Source of the DNA: Paenibacillus kribbensis
Lineage (GTDB): Bacteria; Bacillota; Bacilli; Paenibacillales; Paenibacillaceae
NCBI RefSeq assembly: GCF_002240415.1
Contig: NZ_CP020028.1
Span: 434,001-498,000 of the forward strand
Reading direction: 5' to 3'
DNA: 64,000 nucleotides
The stretch's first letter is position 1. Every line of letters starts with the position of its first letter. Shown in pieces: positions 21,137 through 29,820 of the stretch. Position numbers and translations under genes: made by a program. The notes beneath the pieces are model-generated. The model saw only the letters and a list, made by a program, of their open reading frames with translations. It ran no database searches and was not told where the DNA came from.

Positions 21137-21321
21137 AAAAAAGTGGCTGTGGTGGGAAAAGACCGCTTCGCGTGCAGATTGTTCTTCCGATTGCTGTTAT
21201 CCCCGGATTCCTTTTTGATTTTAAAACATTGGGGGTTTGAATCCGGGGATAAAGGCAAACGCTGCGCTTCTCCAGAACAATTCTGCCCGCTCCGCTGCTA
21301 CCCGCCATCAGAGCCACTTTT
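21137..21321 (+). repeat. Inverted-repeat unit A
   Basis: The outer ends AAAGTGGCT and AGCCACTTT are complementary. A central 12-bp perfect stem, ATCCCCGGATTC (21199-21210) and GAATCCGGGGAT (21239-21250), closes a 28-base loop. The flanks CTTCCGATTGCTGTT (21184-21198) and AAAGGCAAACGCT...GCTTCTCCAGA (21251-21276) recur in unit B on the other strand. Confidence 0.75.
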
Positions 21322-21362
21322 ATTAAAATAAACCACCCGCAATTTGTGTGGGTAGTAATAAA

Positions 21363-21397
21363 AACAAAACCCTGTGCCAGTGGCGCAGGGTTTTGTT
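21363..21397 (+). terminator. Strong bidirectional terminator
   Basis: AACAAAACCCTGTGCC (21363-21378) pairs with GGCGCAGGGTTTTGTT (21382-21397) around a 3-base loop. A-rich sequence before and T-rich sequence after would allow termination from both sides. It likely ends the flhO-flhP transcript. Confidence 0.85.
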
Positions 21398-21562
21398 GTG
21401 CCTTTAACGGCAGAAGCCTCCAGCGTAGCACGCATGGATTGTGCCAATGAAGGCCATCGCAGAGGCCTTCGGTTTTGTTCCGCCCTTCACGAAAAGCGAG
21501 CATTATTGAAGCGAGGCTTTCTTTTTGAGCCAAAAGTAACTCGGCGGAGAGGTTTATTTGAA

Positions 21563-21657
21563 TCTGGAGAAGCGGTAGCGTTCGCCTTTGCCCCTAAATT
21601 TTAACCTTACAGGTTTTATAAAATGAAAAAATAAGGGGCAACAGCGATCGGAAGATC
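21563..21657 (-). repeat. Inverted-repeat unit B (opposite orientation to unit A)
   Basis: Read on the minus strand, it carries CTTCCGATCGCTGTT (one mismatch to unit A), a central stem TTGCCCCT/AGGGGCAA, and AAAGGCGAACGCT followed by ACCGCTTCTCCAGA. The similarity to unit A spans both flanks, while the central stem differs in sequence but keeps its pairing. That pattern suggests selection on structure. Confidence 0.7.
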
Positions 21658-22026
21658 AAATAAATCGCGCAGCCCGTCCCCCTCGACTCAAATTGAACGC
21701 TCGTTTTACCCCATAATAGGAGCAAGCAATATGGTACTTCCGCGTAATTTTCTTTTTGCATCTGATAACTGTATAATGATGGGGAAGTTTGTAGCACTGC
21801 GGGGTAAGACCAAACACGGGCAAAAGGGCCTCTTCGCGCCTCTGGTTGCGTAACCGGCGGAAAAAGCCCCTTATCTCAACCTTCACTTCTGCAGTAGGTG
21901 AAGGATATCTATCATTGTTGCCGCAATGAACTGTTTTTATGCAGCACCGATGGGTAATATTATGCTTGCAGCAATTCATGACCGATTCAGGATCGAATCT
22001 GCAAGCGGAAGGAGTTATTAAGGTAA

Positions 22027-22473
22027 ATGGACAAATTGCAATTGGATGTTAATCAAATTCAGGAGATTATTCCGCATCGACCACCATTTTTGTTGGTGGA
22101 CCGCATTGTTGAGCTGGAGGAAGGGAAAAGAGCAGTAGGCATTAAAAATGTAACAATGACTGAGCCTCATTTTATCGGACATTTTCCGGGATATCCGGTC
22201 ATGCCAGGTGTGCTGATCACCGAAGCCCTGGCTCAGGTTGGAGCTGTCGCATTGCTGCATCTAGAGGAAAATCGCGGTAAAATCGGCTTCTTGGCAGGGC
22301 TGGATGGCTTCCGTTTCCGTGGACAGGTGGTTCCTGGGGATACACTGACGCTTGAAGTGGAAATAACCCGTTCCAAAGGAGCATTTGGCAAAGGGAAAGC
22401 TACGGCTAAAGTAGGCAATACGGTAGTAGCTGAGGGCGAGATTATGTTTGCTTTGTCCGATCCTTCCCAATAA
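22027..22473 (+). CDS. fabZ: 3-hydroxyacyl-ACP dehydratase FabZ
   Basis: It dehydrates beta-hydroxyacyl-ACP in type II fatty acid synthesis. The 148-residue hot-dog fold protein has catalytic His52 in [11 protein letters not shown] and Glu66 in [13 protein letters not shown] 22027 follows GGAAGGAG. In Bacillus fabZ (ywpB) also follows flhO-flhP. Confidence 0.97.
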   Translation: MDKLQLDVNQIQEIIPHRPPFLLVDRIVELEEGKRAVGIKNVTMTEPHFIGHFPGYPVMPGVLITEALAQVGAVALLHLEENRGKIGFLAGLDGFRFRGQVVPGDTLTLEVEITRSKGAFGKGKATAKVGNTVVAEGEIMFALSDPSQ

Positions 22474-22569
22474 GCAAGCTCTGCTGACATAAGCACGACG
22501 TTTGAACCGAGTGCATGTGTACATAGAAATCCTGTTTTGACAACCAAAAATGGAGAGGGGAAATAACGT

Positions 22570-24285
22570 ATGACGCAGTTGAGTAAAAAAGCACTAGAAG
22601 GCATTGAGAGCTGGCTGCAAGACCCTTATATTGATGAAGAAACCAAACAGGAGTTGCGGGCATTGGAGGGCAACGAGCAGGAGCAGGAGGATCGCTTTTA
22701 CAAAGAGCTGGAATTTGGTACAGGCGGTCTACGTGGAGTAATTGGGGCAGGCAGCAATCGAATGAACCGCTACGTCATTGGACGTGCGACTCAAGGACTG
22801 GCTCGCTACATTTTGGAGCAGCATGCTGGAAAAGAAGGCAAGCCTTCGGTTGTCATTGCACATGATTCACGCCATTTCTCGCCAGAGTTTGCGCTGGAAG
22901 CAGCTTTGGTACTGGCCGGCAACGGTATCGTGGCTAAGTTGTTCCCGTCCCTGCGCCCGACGCCGCAGCTTTCATTTAGCGTACGTCATTTGGGGGCCAG
23001 TGGAGGGATTGTCGTAACTGCGAGCCATAACCCGCCTGAATATAACGGATACAAGGTATACAATGATGAAGGCGGTCAGCTTGTTCCTGATCAGGCTGAA
23101 CAGGTGATTGGTTATATCCGTGAGGTTCCTTCTTTTGATATTCACCGTCTGACCCGTGAAGAAGCAGAGGCGCAGGGACTGTTGGTTTGGCTTGGAGAAG
23201 AGGAAGATGAAGCGTTTGTAGATACGGTAGCCAGTGTAAGTGTGAACCGTCAGCTGATTGCAGCTGGACCAGGCAAAAACTTCAAGGTCGTGTTTACACC
23301 TCTCCATGGCACTGGAAATATACCGGTTCGCCGTGTGCTGGAGAAAATCGGCTTTGAGCAGGTGCATATTGTACCTGAGCAAGAGCTGCCGGATGCTGAG
23401 TTTTCCACCGTCAAATCGCCGAACCCGGAAGAACGGGATGCATTCAAGCTGGCGATTGCACTGGGCGAGAAGATTGGTGCGGATTTGTTGATCGGAACAG
23501 ACCCTGATGCTGACCGCATGGGGGCGGTTGTAAAGAACCGTGACGGCGAATATGTGGTGTTGTCCGGGAATCAGTCCGGCGCGATTATGGTGTACTACTT
23601 GTTGAATCAGTTGAAGGAAACAGGCAAGCTCCCGAATAACGGGGCGGTCATCAAAACCATCGTAACCAGCGAAATGGGCGCAGTTATTGCCGAACATTTT
23701 GGTGCAACTGTGTTTAATACGCTAACTGGCTTCAAATATATTGGTGAGAAAATGAACCAGTTTGACCAAACGGGAGATTATACCTACCTGTTCGGTTATG
23801 AAGAGAGCTATGGCTATTTGGCAGGCAATTACGCTCGCGATAAGGACGCCGTTCTGGCGGCCATGCTGATTGCTGAAGCTGCTGCTTATTACAGCACCCA
23901 AGGCAAGACGCTGTATGATGTTTTACAAGAGCTGTACGAGCAGTTTGGATACTTCCTTGAGAAGCTGGAGTCTCGTACACTGAAGGGCAAGGACGGAGTG
24001 GCACAGATTCAGGGCAAAATGACAGATTGGCGCAGCAACGCTCCTCAAGAGATTGCAGGCGTGAAGGTAGACAAGGTGCTGGACTACTCGCAAGGGCTCG
24101 ACGGACTTCCTAAGGAAAATGTACTCAAATTTTTACTGGAAGACGGTTCATGGTTCTGTCTGCGTCCTTCTGGTACTGAGCCAAAAATCAAAGTATACTT
24201 CGCGGTACGCGGTTCTTCGCTGGCAGATGCGGAGCAAAGAATCAGCCGTTTGGTGGATGCTGTTATGGCGCGCGTAGACGCTTGA
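22570..24285 (+). CDS. pgcA: Phosphoglucomutase / phosphomannomutase
   Basis: An alpha-D-phosphohexomutase of 571 residues that interconverts glucose 1- and 6-phosphate for UDP-glucose and surface polymer synthesis. The active-site phosphoserine is at about residue 152 in TASHNPPEYNGYKV. The metal loop DPDADRMG is at 311-318, and the C-terminal phosphate-binding loop is RPSGTEPKIKVY. The N-terminal GTGGLRGVIGAGSNRMN is typical of the PgcA group. ATG 22570 follows GGAGAGGGG. Confidence 0.93.
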   Translation: MTQLSKKALEGIESWLQDPYIDEETKQELRALEGNEQEQEDRFYKELEFGTGGLRGVIGAGSNRMNRYVIGRATQGLARYILEQHAGKEGKPSVVIAHDSRHFSPEFALEAALVLAGNGIVAKLFPSLRPTPQLSFSVRHLGASGGIVVTASHNPPEYNGYKVYNDEGGQLVPDQAEQVIGYIREVPSFDIHRLTREEAEAQGLLVWLGEEEDEAFVDTVASVSVNRQLIAAGPGKNFKVVFTPLHGTGNIPVRRVLEKIGFEQVHIVPEQELPDAEFSTVKSPNPEERDAFKLAIALGEKIGADLLIGTDPDADRMGAVVKNRDGEYVVLSGNQSGAIMVYYLLNQLKETGKLPNNGAVIKTIVTSEMGAVIAEHFGATVFNTLTGFKYIGEKMNQFDQTGDYTYLFGYEESYGYLAGNYARDKDAVLAAMLIAEAAAYYSTQGKTLYDVLQELYEQFGYFLEKLESRTLKGKDGVAQIQGKMTDWRSNAPQEIAGVKVDKVLDYSQGLDGLPKENVLKFLLEDGSWFCLRPSGTEPKIKVYFAVRGSSLADAEQRISRLVDAVMARVDA

Positions 24286-24343
24286 GACAAATCCATTTAT
24301 AATAGAATAGGTTAAGACAAATTGGATACGTAATAAGTAATCG

Positions 24344-24390
24344 GTGACCTCTCACGGCAAAGGGCAGTACGCCGTGGGGGTCATTTCTAT
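24344..24390 (+). terminator. Terminator after phosphoglucomutase
   Basis: TGACCtCTCACGGC pairs with GCCGTGgGGGTCA. The T tract is short (ATTTCT), so efficiency may be modest. Confidence 0.6.
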
Positions 24391-24463
24391 GTTGCAGAAT
24401 AATCTAGAATAGGCTTTGGGAAAATAGGCTTATTGCGGCAACGGATATTAAGGAGGTTCTTTG

Positions 24464-26473
24464 GTGTATCAGAAATGGCAGTATTGGAATACGGTTTCTC
24501 GAAAATGGTTGTGGGCTCTGGTCGCGCTCGGTTTGTTGGCCTCCATTCCAGTCATCGCCGATCGTGTGAAGACAGAATCCTCGAGTAAAAAAGTAGAGAT
24601 TGTATTCGATTATCGGGATTTGACAGAGGCAGCTTCGTATCAGGCTCACCCGCAGGATTATTTGAACGAGCAGCTTGACCGCTTAAAGCAGGCGGGTGTG
24701 AACAGTATGGCAATGTATGAAAGTACGTTGGACGATTTCCGCAAAGCGGGCCGGGTCGTAACCTATACGACTCAGAACGTTGCAGATATGGAGAAACGCC
24801 TTTCACCTGCAAATGAGAATTTTACGTACGTTGTTTTTTCTAACAAAGAAAATGCTGAGGCACTAAAGCCGTTAATTGAACGTACGTTTACAAGCCTGGG
24901 TATTAACGTAAAGCCTTGGAGCTATCAGGGACAGGAAGGGGTCGTTGTGGAAACATCCCCAGAGGATGCGTACCTTAAGCCGATGCAGCCTGACCCGATT
25001 GCGATGAAGCAGCTTCGGAGCAAAGGATTTTTTATTGTTCCGCGGATGAGTGACAGTCTCCCTTATAACGAGGAACTGACAGAAGAAATGCTGGCTTCCT
25101 TTCAGCAGAATGGTGTGAAACGCATTTTGTTTGAAGGAGATTCAGTCAAAGGCTTTACAGATAACGAAAAAAAGCATAGCCTGGCGGAATTTGCTAAATT
25201 GCTTAATAAATATGATATTGGCCTGGCTGCTATTGAAAACTTGAAAAAACCACAAGCCGGCTTCAACAGGCTTGCTTACGATATACACTATAACGTTGTC
25301 CGGCTGTATTCTCTGAGCGACAAGGATTCAACGCTTGATGTCGAGACCTTGGCCGATCGTTTTGCATTGGCAACCAAGGATCGCAATATTCGCATGCTGT
25401 ATCTTAATACTGCCCCTACGCGTAGTGTAGCTGAGGCTAAAGTAAAGGATTCGGTAGATAATCTGATTCACAGCTTGGGCGAGCCCGGGAATGCAGTACA
25501 ACGGATGGAGAAAAAGGGATTTGAGCTCGGACAGGCTGAGCCATTCCAGGTGGTTGATTCTTCAATTCAACGCTATCTGAAAATGGTTGTCGTACTGGGC
25601 GCACTTGCATTCTTCTCCATTATGGTGTCCTATTTTGTCCCGGCATTAACCCTGCTGGCGTTTGCACTCGGTTTGGTTGGCTCTGCAGGTCTTTATGTCC
25701 TGAACTCCAGCTTGATGGAGCAAGGCTTGGCGCTGCTCGCAGCAATTAGTGGTCCTACGGTTGCAATGGTCATTGCCGTACGTACGATTAGAATTAAACG
25801 TGAACAGGAGCTCTCTCCAGGTCAGCGTTTGGTTCAAACGCTTATTTTGTACGTTCAAACAGCAATCCTGTCGCTGGCTGCGGTGCCCTTTGTCATTGCC
25901 CTGCTGAACAGTATTGCTTACAGCCTTGTACTGAACCAATTTAGAGGTGTAAGCTTGCTTCACATTCTGCCAATCTTTTTGGCTGCGGTATATATTTTCT
26001 TTTATCGTGGCGTTTCTATACGTGAGGAAATTTCCAAGTTGCTGCGCACACCAATTACCGTACTATGGGTAGTTGTATTGGCTGTTGTCGGAGTCGCGGG
26101 AATGTACTACTTGAGCCGTACAGGCAATGCGGGAACCGTGTCGAACACGGAGCTGGTTTTCCGGAATTTCCTTGAGAATGCATTTGGCGTACGTCCGCGT
26201 AATAAGGAATTTTTGATGGCACACCCCCTGTTTATTGCAGGTGCGTTCTTGGCCTTGAAATACCGCAAAGCGATCTATGTACTGATCATAGCTGCTATAG
26301 GTCAAGCCTCTATGGTGGATACCTTTGCTCACATTCACTCTCCAGCGGCACTCTCGCTTAGCCGTGGGTTATTGGGATTGGGATTGGGTCTGGTTCTGGG
26401 GATTATCGCAATTGTCGCATGGCAAGTGCTGGAAGGATGTTGGAAGAAATGGTCACCACAGCTCAAACGATAA
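24464..26473 (+). CDS. DUF5693 family polytopic membrane protein
   Basis: A 669-residue protein. One N-terminal helix (about 14-32) is followed by an outside domain of about 330 residues, then a C-terminal half with about eight membrane helices. I recognise it as the DUF5693 type, regularly found directly before csaB; its function is not established. GTG 24464 is chosen because AAGGAGG (24450-24456) is better spaced for it than for TTG 24461. The end overlaps csaB by 25 bases, which argues for joint expression. A role in moving or polymerising the wall polymer that CsaB modifies is a guess from context. Confidence 0.75.
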   Translation: MYQKWQYWNTVSRKWLWALVALGLLASIPVIADRVKTESSSKKVEIVFDYRDLTEAASYQAHPQDYLNEQLDRLKQAGVNSMAMYESTLDDFRKAGRVVTYTTQNVADMEKRLSPANENFTYVVFSNKENAEALKPLIERTFTSLGINVKPWSYQGQEGVVVETSPEDAYLKPMQPDPIAMKQLRSKGFFIVPRMSDSLPYNEELTEEMLASFQQNGVKRILFEGDSVKGFTDNEKKHSLAEFAKLLNKYDIGLAAIENLKKPQAGFNRLAYDIHYNVVRLYSLSDKDSTLDVETLADRFALATKDRNIRMLYLNTAPTRSVAEAKVKDSVDNLIHSLGEPGNAVQRMEKKGFELGQAEPFQVVDSSIQRYLKMVVVLGALAFFSIMVSYFVPALTLLAFALGLVGSAGLYVLNSSLMEQGLALLAAISGPTVAMVIAVRTIRIKREQELSPGQRLVQTLILYVQTAILSLAAVPFVIALLNSIAYSLVLNQFRGVSLLHILPIFLAAVYIFFYRGVSIREEISKLLRTPITVLWVVVLAVVGVAGMYYLSRTGNAGTVSNTELVFRNFLENAFGVRPRNKEFLMAHPLFIAGAFLALKYRKAIYVLIIAAIGQASMVDTFAHIHSPAALSLSRGLLGLGLGLVLGIIAIVAWQVLEGCWKKWSPQLKR

Positions 26474-27588
26474 TCATTTCGGGTTATTATGGCTTTCGCA
26501 ATAGTGGAGACGAGGCGGTACTCAAGTCCATTTTGACTGCATTAGAGGAGGAAAGCCGTCAAGCCAGGATTACGGTTAAGCCTGTTGTGCTATCTTCTGA
26601 CCCTGCATGGACAGAGAAAATGTATGGGGTAGAAGCTGTCCCACGTATGAGTCTGGGGGAAGTTCGAAGAGCGGTTAAAAACAGCGACGGGCTAATCAGT
26701 GGTGGTGGAAGCTTGCTTCAGGACGCGACAAGTCCCAAAAGCATTCCTTATTACCTCGCAATTCTCAAACTGGCTCAATGGGCGGGAAAGCCGACGTTTG
26801 TATATGCTCAGGGCATTGGTCCGGTGCAACGAAAGATATTTTATCCCATGATCCGGTCTGTGTTTCAACGCTGCGAATATGTATCTGTAAGAGATAAGCA
26901 ATCCGCCGCGTTGTTGGGTAGCATGAAGTTAAAGAGTCCGACTGTCGAGGTCGTTCCCGATCCGGTAATGGGACTCCCATTGCCCTCCGATTCCGGTCAG
27001 GCGCACAAAGCTGCTGCTGAGCTTAATCAGGATGAACTTCCGACTGTCGGTGTGTCTGTACGCTATTGGGACAAGGAGCATCGAGATTTGACCGCTATCG
27101 CAGACGGCCTGAAAAAATTAGCTGCTGGACGCCGCGTACACTTGCGTTTCTTTCCTTTCCATTTGCCTGACGACGAGCAGGCTTCAAGGATGGTAATGGA
27201 TTTGTTAGGGGATATTAGGGGAACAGGTAGCCGTGTCAGCATATCTGATCAGGTTACCGATCCTCAGCAGATGCTTTTGGAAGTCAGTCGTTGCAGTTTG
27301 ATGATCGGGATGAGATTGCACAGCTTGATCTATGCAGCATCCCATCAAGTGCCCCCTTTGGGGATATCCTACGATCCCAAAATTGATCATTTTCTCAGCC
27401 GCGTCGGCAGTCAGCCTGTAGGCACTGCAGAAGCACTGGATGGTCAAAAGCTGGCTGTAGAGGCTATGCGGCTGCTAGATGAGCGAAATCAATGGATCGA
27501 GAGCCAGGGAGCGGCAATTGCTTTGTTGAAGAGCGAGGCACGTTTGCCGGCACAGCATATCATTAATTACTTGTGTCGCAAAGGATGA
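26449..27588 (+). CDS. csaB: Polysaccharide pyruvyl transferase CsaB
   Basis: CsaB adds ketal pyruvate to ManNAc of the secondary cell wall polymer; SLH domains bind this group. The product is about 379 residues. Family features: the N-terminal ISGYYGFRNSGDEAVL, the glycine-rich ISGGGSLLQD, QGIGPV, and the C-terminal MIGMRLHSLIYAA and DPKIDHF segments. The exact start is uncertain: ATG 26449 gives the family N terminus, while in-frame ATGs at 26419 and 26437 would add 4-10 residues. Its stop overlaps the start of tagA (ATGA). With SLH proteins nearby, its role in surface-layer anchoring is well supported. Confidence 0.93.
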   Translation: MVTTAQTIIISGYYGFRNSGDEAVLKSILTALEEESRQARITVKPVVLSSDPAWTEKMYGVEAVPRMSLGEVRRAVKNSDGLISGGGSLLQDATSPKSIPYYLAILKLAQWAGKPTFVYAQGIGPVQRKIFYPMIRSVFQRCEYVSVRDKQSAALLGSMKLKSPTVEVVPDPVMGLPLPSDSGQAHKAAAELNQDELPTVGVSVRYWDKEHRDLTAIADGLKKLAAGRRVHLRFFPFHLPDDEQASRMVMDLLGDIRGTGSRVSISDQVTDPQQMLLEVSRCSLMIGMRLHSLIYAASHQVPPLGISYDPKIDHFLSRVGSQPVGTAEALDGQKLAVEAMRLLDERNQWIESQGAAIALLKSEARLPAQHIINYLCRKG

Positions 27589-28358
27589 TGGATACAGTGA
27601 CAGTTGATAAGGTTACGAATGTGCCTACCGTCCCGATTTTCGGTGTTCGGGTATCAAGGCTTAATATGAAAGATACTTTAAATGTATTAATCCAGGCGGT
27701 GGAGTCTCGCAGACCCCATCAAGTGATCACTGCCAATCCAATTATGGTAATGGCTGCATTGGAAGATCCTGTGTACATGTCAGTGATGAAGCAGGCCGAG
27801 TTAATTGTTCCAGATGGGACTGGTGTGGTCTGGGCCGCAAATTATGTAGGACACCCTGTACCTGAGCGAGTAGCAGGTTTTGACTTATTACATGAATTGC
27901 TTAGAGCCGGAGAAAACTATCATTGGAAAGTTTATTTGCTCGGATCAACGTCCGAGGTGATTCAAGCGACTGCACAGCGGGTACATGAGCTTTATCCTGG
28001 AATTACGGTTTGTGGCCAGCGCGATGGATTTTTTGGATCTGAAGAGGATGAGGCAGTCATCGCAGCCATTCGCAAAGCGAATCCGGATCTGTTATTTGTA
28101 GCACGTGGCGCGGATACACAGGAGCCGTGGATTGGTAAATACAAGGAGCAGCTAGGCGTACCGGTCATGATGGGGGTTGGCGGTAGTTTTGATGTTATAT
28201 CTGGCAGAACAAAACGTGCGCCTAAATTGTTCCAGAAACTCAGAATTGAGTGGCTGTATAGGCTCCTTAAAGAGCCTAGCCGATACAAAAGAATGCTTGC
28301 GCTGCCGAAATTCGCCGTGAAAGTGATGCGTGAAAAAGAAAACGTCACAAAAGTGTGA
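27585..28358 (+). CDS. tagA: WecG/TagA/CpsF family glycosyltransferase (ManNAc transferase)
   Basis: TagA transfers ManNAc from UDP-ManNAc to GlcNAc-PP-undecaprenyl. The 257-residue protein shows the family pattern: ITANPIMVMAALEDP, VPDGTGVVWAA, ERVAGFDLL, and GVGGSFDVISG with RAPKLFQKLRIEWLYRL. ATG 27585 is chosen because it overlaps the csaB stop codon, which implies coupling. In Paenibacillus alvei the TagA and CsaB homologues are known to make the pyruvylated GlcNAc-ManNAc repeat, which fits this pair. Confidence 0.92.
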   Translation: MMDTVTVDKVTNVPTVPIFGVRVSRLNMKDTLNVLIQAVESRRPHQVITANPIMVMAALEDPVYMSVMKQAELIVPDGTGVVWAANYVGHPVPERVAGFDLLHELLRAGENYHWKVYLLGSTSEVIQATAQRVHELYPGITVCGQRDGFFGSEEDEAVIAAIRKANPDLLFVARGADTQEPWIGKYKEQLGVPVMMGVGGSFDVISGRTKRAPKLFQKLRIEWLYRLLKEPSRYKRMLALPKFAVKVMREKENVTKV

Positions 28359-28410
28359 TAAATAGCTTGAATCTGCCTTCAAAACCCGCTAATTTGCCAG
28401 AATATGAAGC

Positions 28411-28439
28411 TTGGTATTTATTTTTGATCAGAGTATAAT
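28411..28439 (+). promoter_or_regulatory. Sigma-A promoter of tagO
   Basis: TTGGTA (28411-28416), a 17-base spacer and TATAAT (28434-28439) lie 58 bases before the tagO start. Confidence 0.6.
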
Positions 28440-28496
28440 TCAATGCGGTTACATCTGAAAAGGGATTTGCTTTAAAATTGGGGGTCGAATGATCAA

Positions 28497-29627
28497 ATGC
28501 TATTGATCTATATTATTGGTTTCATCATGGCACTGGGACTTGCGCTGTTATTGACACCGCTCGTCAAGAAATTCGCTGTTAAGGTTGGAGCCGTCGATGT
28601 ACCGAATGCCCGAAAAGTACATACCCGGATTATGCCGCGACTTGGCGGGCTGGGGATTTTCCTGGCGTTTCTGTTGTCCTTATTGGCGATTTTGCCTTTT
28701 GTACCCGACGGAATGCTGTCCTCACGGGATATTAACTTTATCGCGGCCTTTCTGATTGGCGGTACGATGATTACACTGATTGGTGCTCTCGATGATCGTT
28801 TTGATCTCAATGCAAAGTTGAAATTTTTGGCTCAAATTGCCGTTGCTTGTATGGTTGTGTTTGCCTTTGATATTCGTGTTGATTTTGTAAATGTACCTTT
28901 TCAGGATGCATACTCGTCTTTGGAAAGCTGGATTTCCGTCCCGCTTACGATTTTCTGGATTGTAGGTGTGACGAATGCCATCAATTTGATTGACGGTCTG
29001 GATGGACTGGCTGCGGGTGTTTCAGGGATTGCGATTGGAACCATCTTTGTGATGTCCCTCCTGATGGGCAACTACATGGTGGCTATGCTTTGTCTGGTGC
29101 TGCTGGGTAGTATTATCGGATTTTTATTTTTTAACTTTCATCCTGCGAAGATATTCATGGGTGATACAGGGTCGCTGTTTTTAGGTTTCAGTCTGGCTAT
29201 GCTTTCCATGCTTGGTTTCAAGCAGATTGCTATCGTATCGTTTATTACACCATTAATTATTATTGGTGTACCTTTATCAGATACATTTTTTGCTATCATT
29301 CGTCGCAAGTTGCAGAAAAAACCGATTTTTTCACCGGATAAAGGTCATCTGCATCATTGCTTACGCGAACTAGGTTTCAGCCATAGACAGACAGTTTTGA
29401 TTATTTACGGTATTGCTGCATTTTTCGGTGTATTAGCCGTGATTCAATCGTCTGCTGCGCTTAATGAAGCAAACTGGGTTACCTTTGTCGTGATATGTAT
29501 TATGATGTTTTTCTTACAGATTGGTGCAGAGGTTATTGGTCTGGTGGGCAAAACCAAGCGTCCAGTTATTAACACACTGATTCGCCTGTTGGCTAAGCCG
29601 GATTCACAGACGCGATCGAAATTATAA
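28497..29627 (+). CDS. tagO: Undecaprenyl-phosphate GlcNAc-1-phosphate transferase (TagO/WecA)
   Basis: It starts wall-polymer synthesis by moving GlcNAc-1-P to undecaprenyl phosphate. The 376-residue protein has about ten membrane helices. Conserved catalytic loops: GALDDRFDLNAKLKF, NAINLIDGLDGLAAG, FNFHPAKIFMGDTGS and DKGHLHHCLRELG (the HxHH-type motif). ATG 28497 has GGGGGTC about 11 bases upstream; a nearby ATG in another frame stops after a few codons. With mnaA, tagA and csaB this completes the early SCWP pathway in the window. Confidence 0.94.
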   Translation: MLLIYIIGFIMALGLALLLTPLVKKFAVKVGAVDVPNARKVHTRIMPRLGGLGIFLAFLLSLLAILPFVPDGMLSSRDINFIAAFLIGGTMITLIGALDDRFDLNAKLKFLAQIAVACMVVFAFDIRVDFVNVPFQDAYSSLESWISVPLTIFWIVGVTNAINLIDGLDGLAAGVSGIAIGTIFVMSLLMGNYMVAMLCLVLLGSIIGFLFFNFHPAKIFMGDTGSLFLGFSLAMLSMLGFKQIAIVSFITPLIIIGVPLSDTFFAIIRRKLQKKPIFSPDKGHLHHCLRELGFSHRQTVLIIYGIAAFFGVLAVIQSSAALNEANWVTFVVICIMMFFLQIGAEVIGLVGKTKRPVINTLIRLLAKPDSQTRSKL

Positions 29628-29647
29628 ATTTTTTATTTAAAATGTAA

Positions 29648-29691
29648 GTCTTCAAGCTTGGCGCCATGCCGCGGGTTTGAAGGCTTTTTTG
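29648..29691 (+). terminator. Terminator after tagO
   Basis: CTTCAA pairs with TTTGAAG around an inner GGCGCCATGCC hairpin and is followed by TTTTTTG. Confidence 0.75.
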
Positions 29692-29820
29692 TTGTTTGCT
29701 ATAAAAAATCTCCCTCCTTTTTTGAGAATTTACTAATTTTTTGTATGTTCACTACCGATAAAAAAAGTATTGAATGATTACGTACCCCAAGGTGCGACAG
29801 AATCAAAGGAGGACAATGAT

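Larger units (their letters stand above)
21129..22026. other. Non-coding block between the EpuA-like gene and fabZ
   Basis: Nearly 900 bases hold no convincing gene. They contain two related inverted-repeat units in opposite orientation (listed separately), a strong bidirectional terminator, another hairpin GAAGGCC/GGCCTTC near 21448-21471, and a TATAAT at 21772-21777 with a weak -35. A G+C-rich folded stretch lies at 21800-21910. Open frames here look like chance reading of repeat DNA. Confidence 0.55.

Noticed and set aside
21143..21979. Small ORFs in the gap between the EpuA-like gene and fabZ
   Set aside because: They run through the repeat units and hairpins, lack ribosome sites, and change frame between the two repeat copies.
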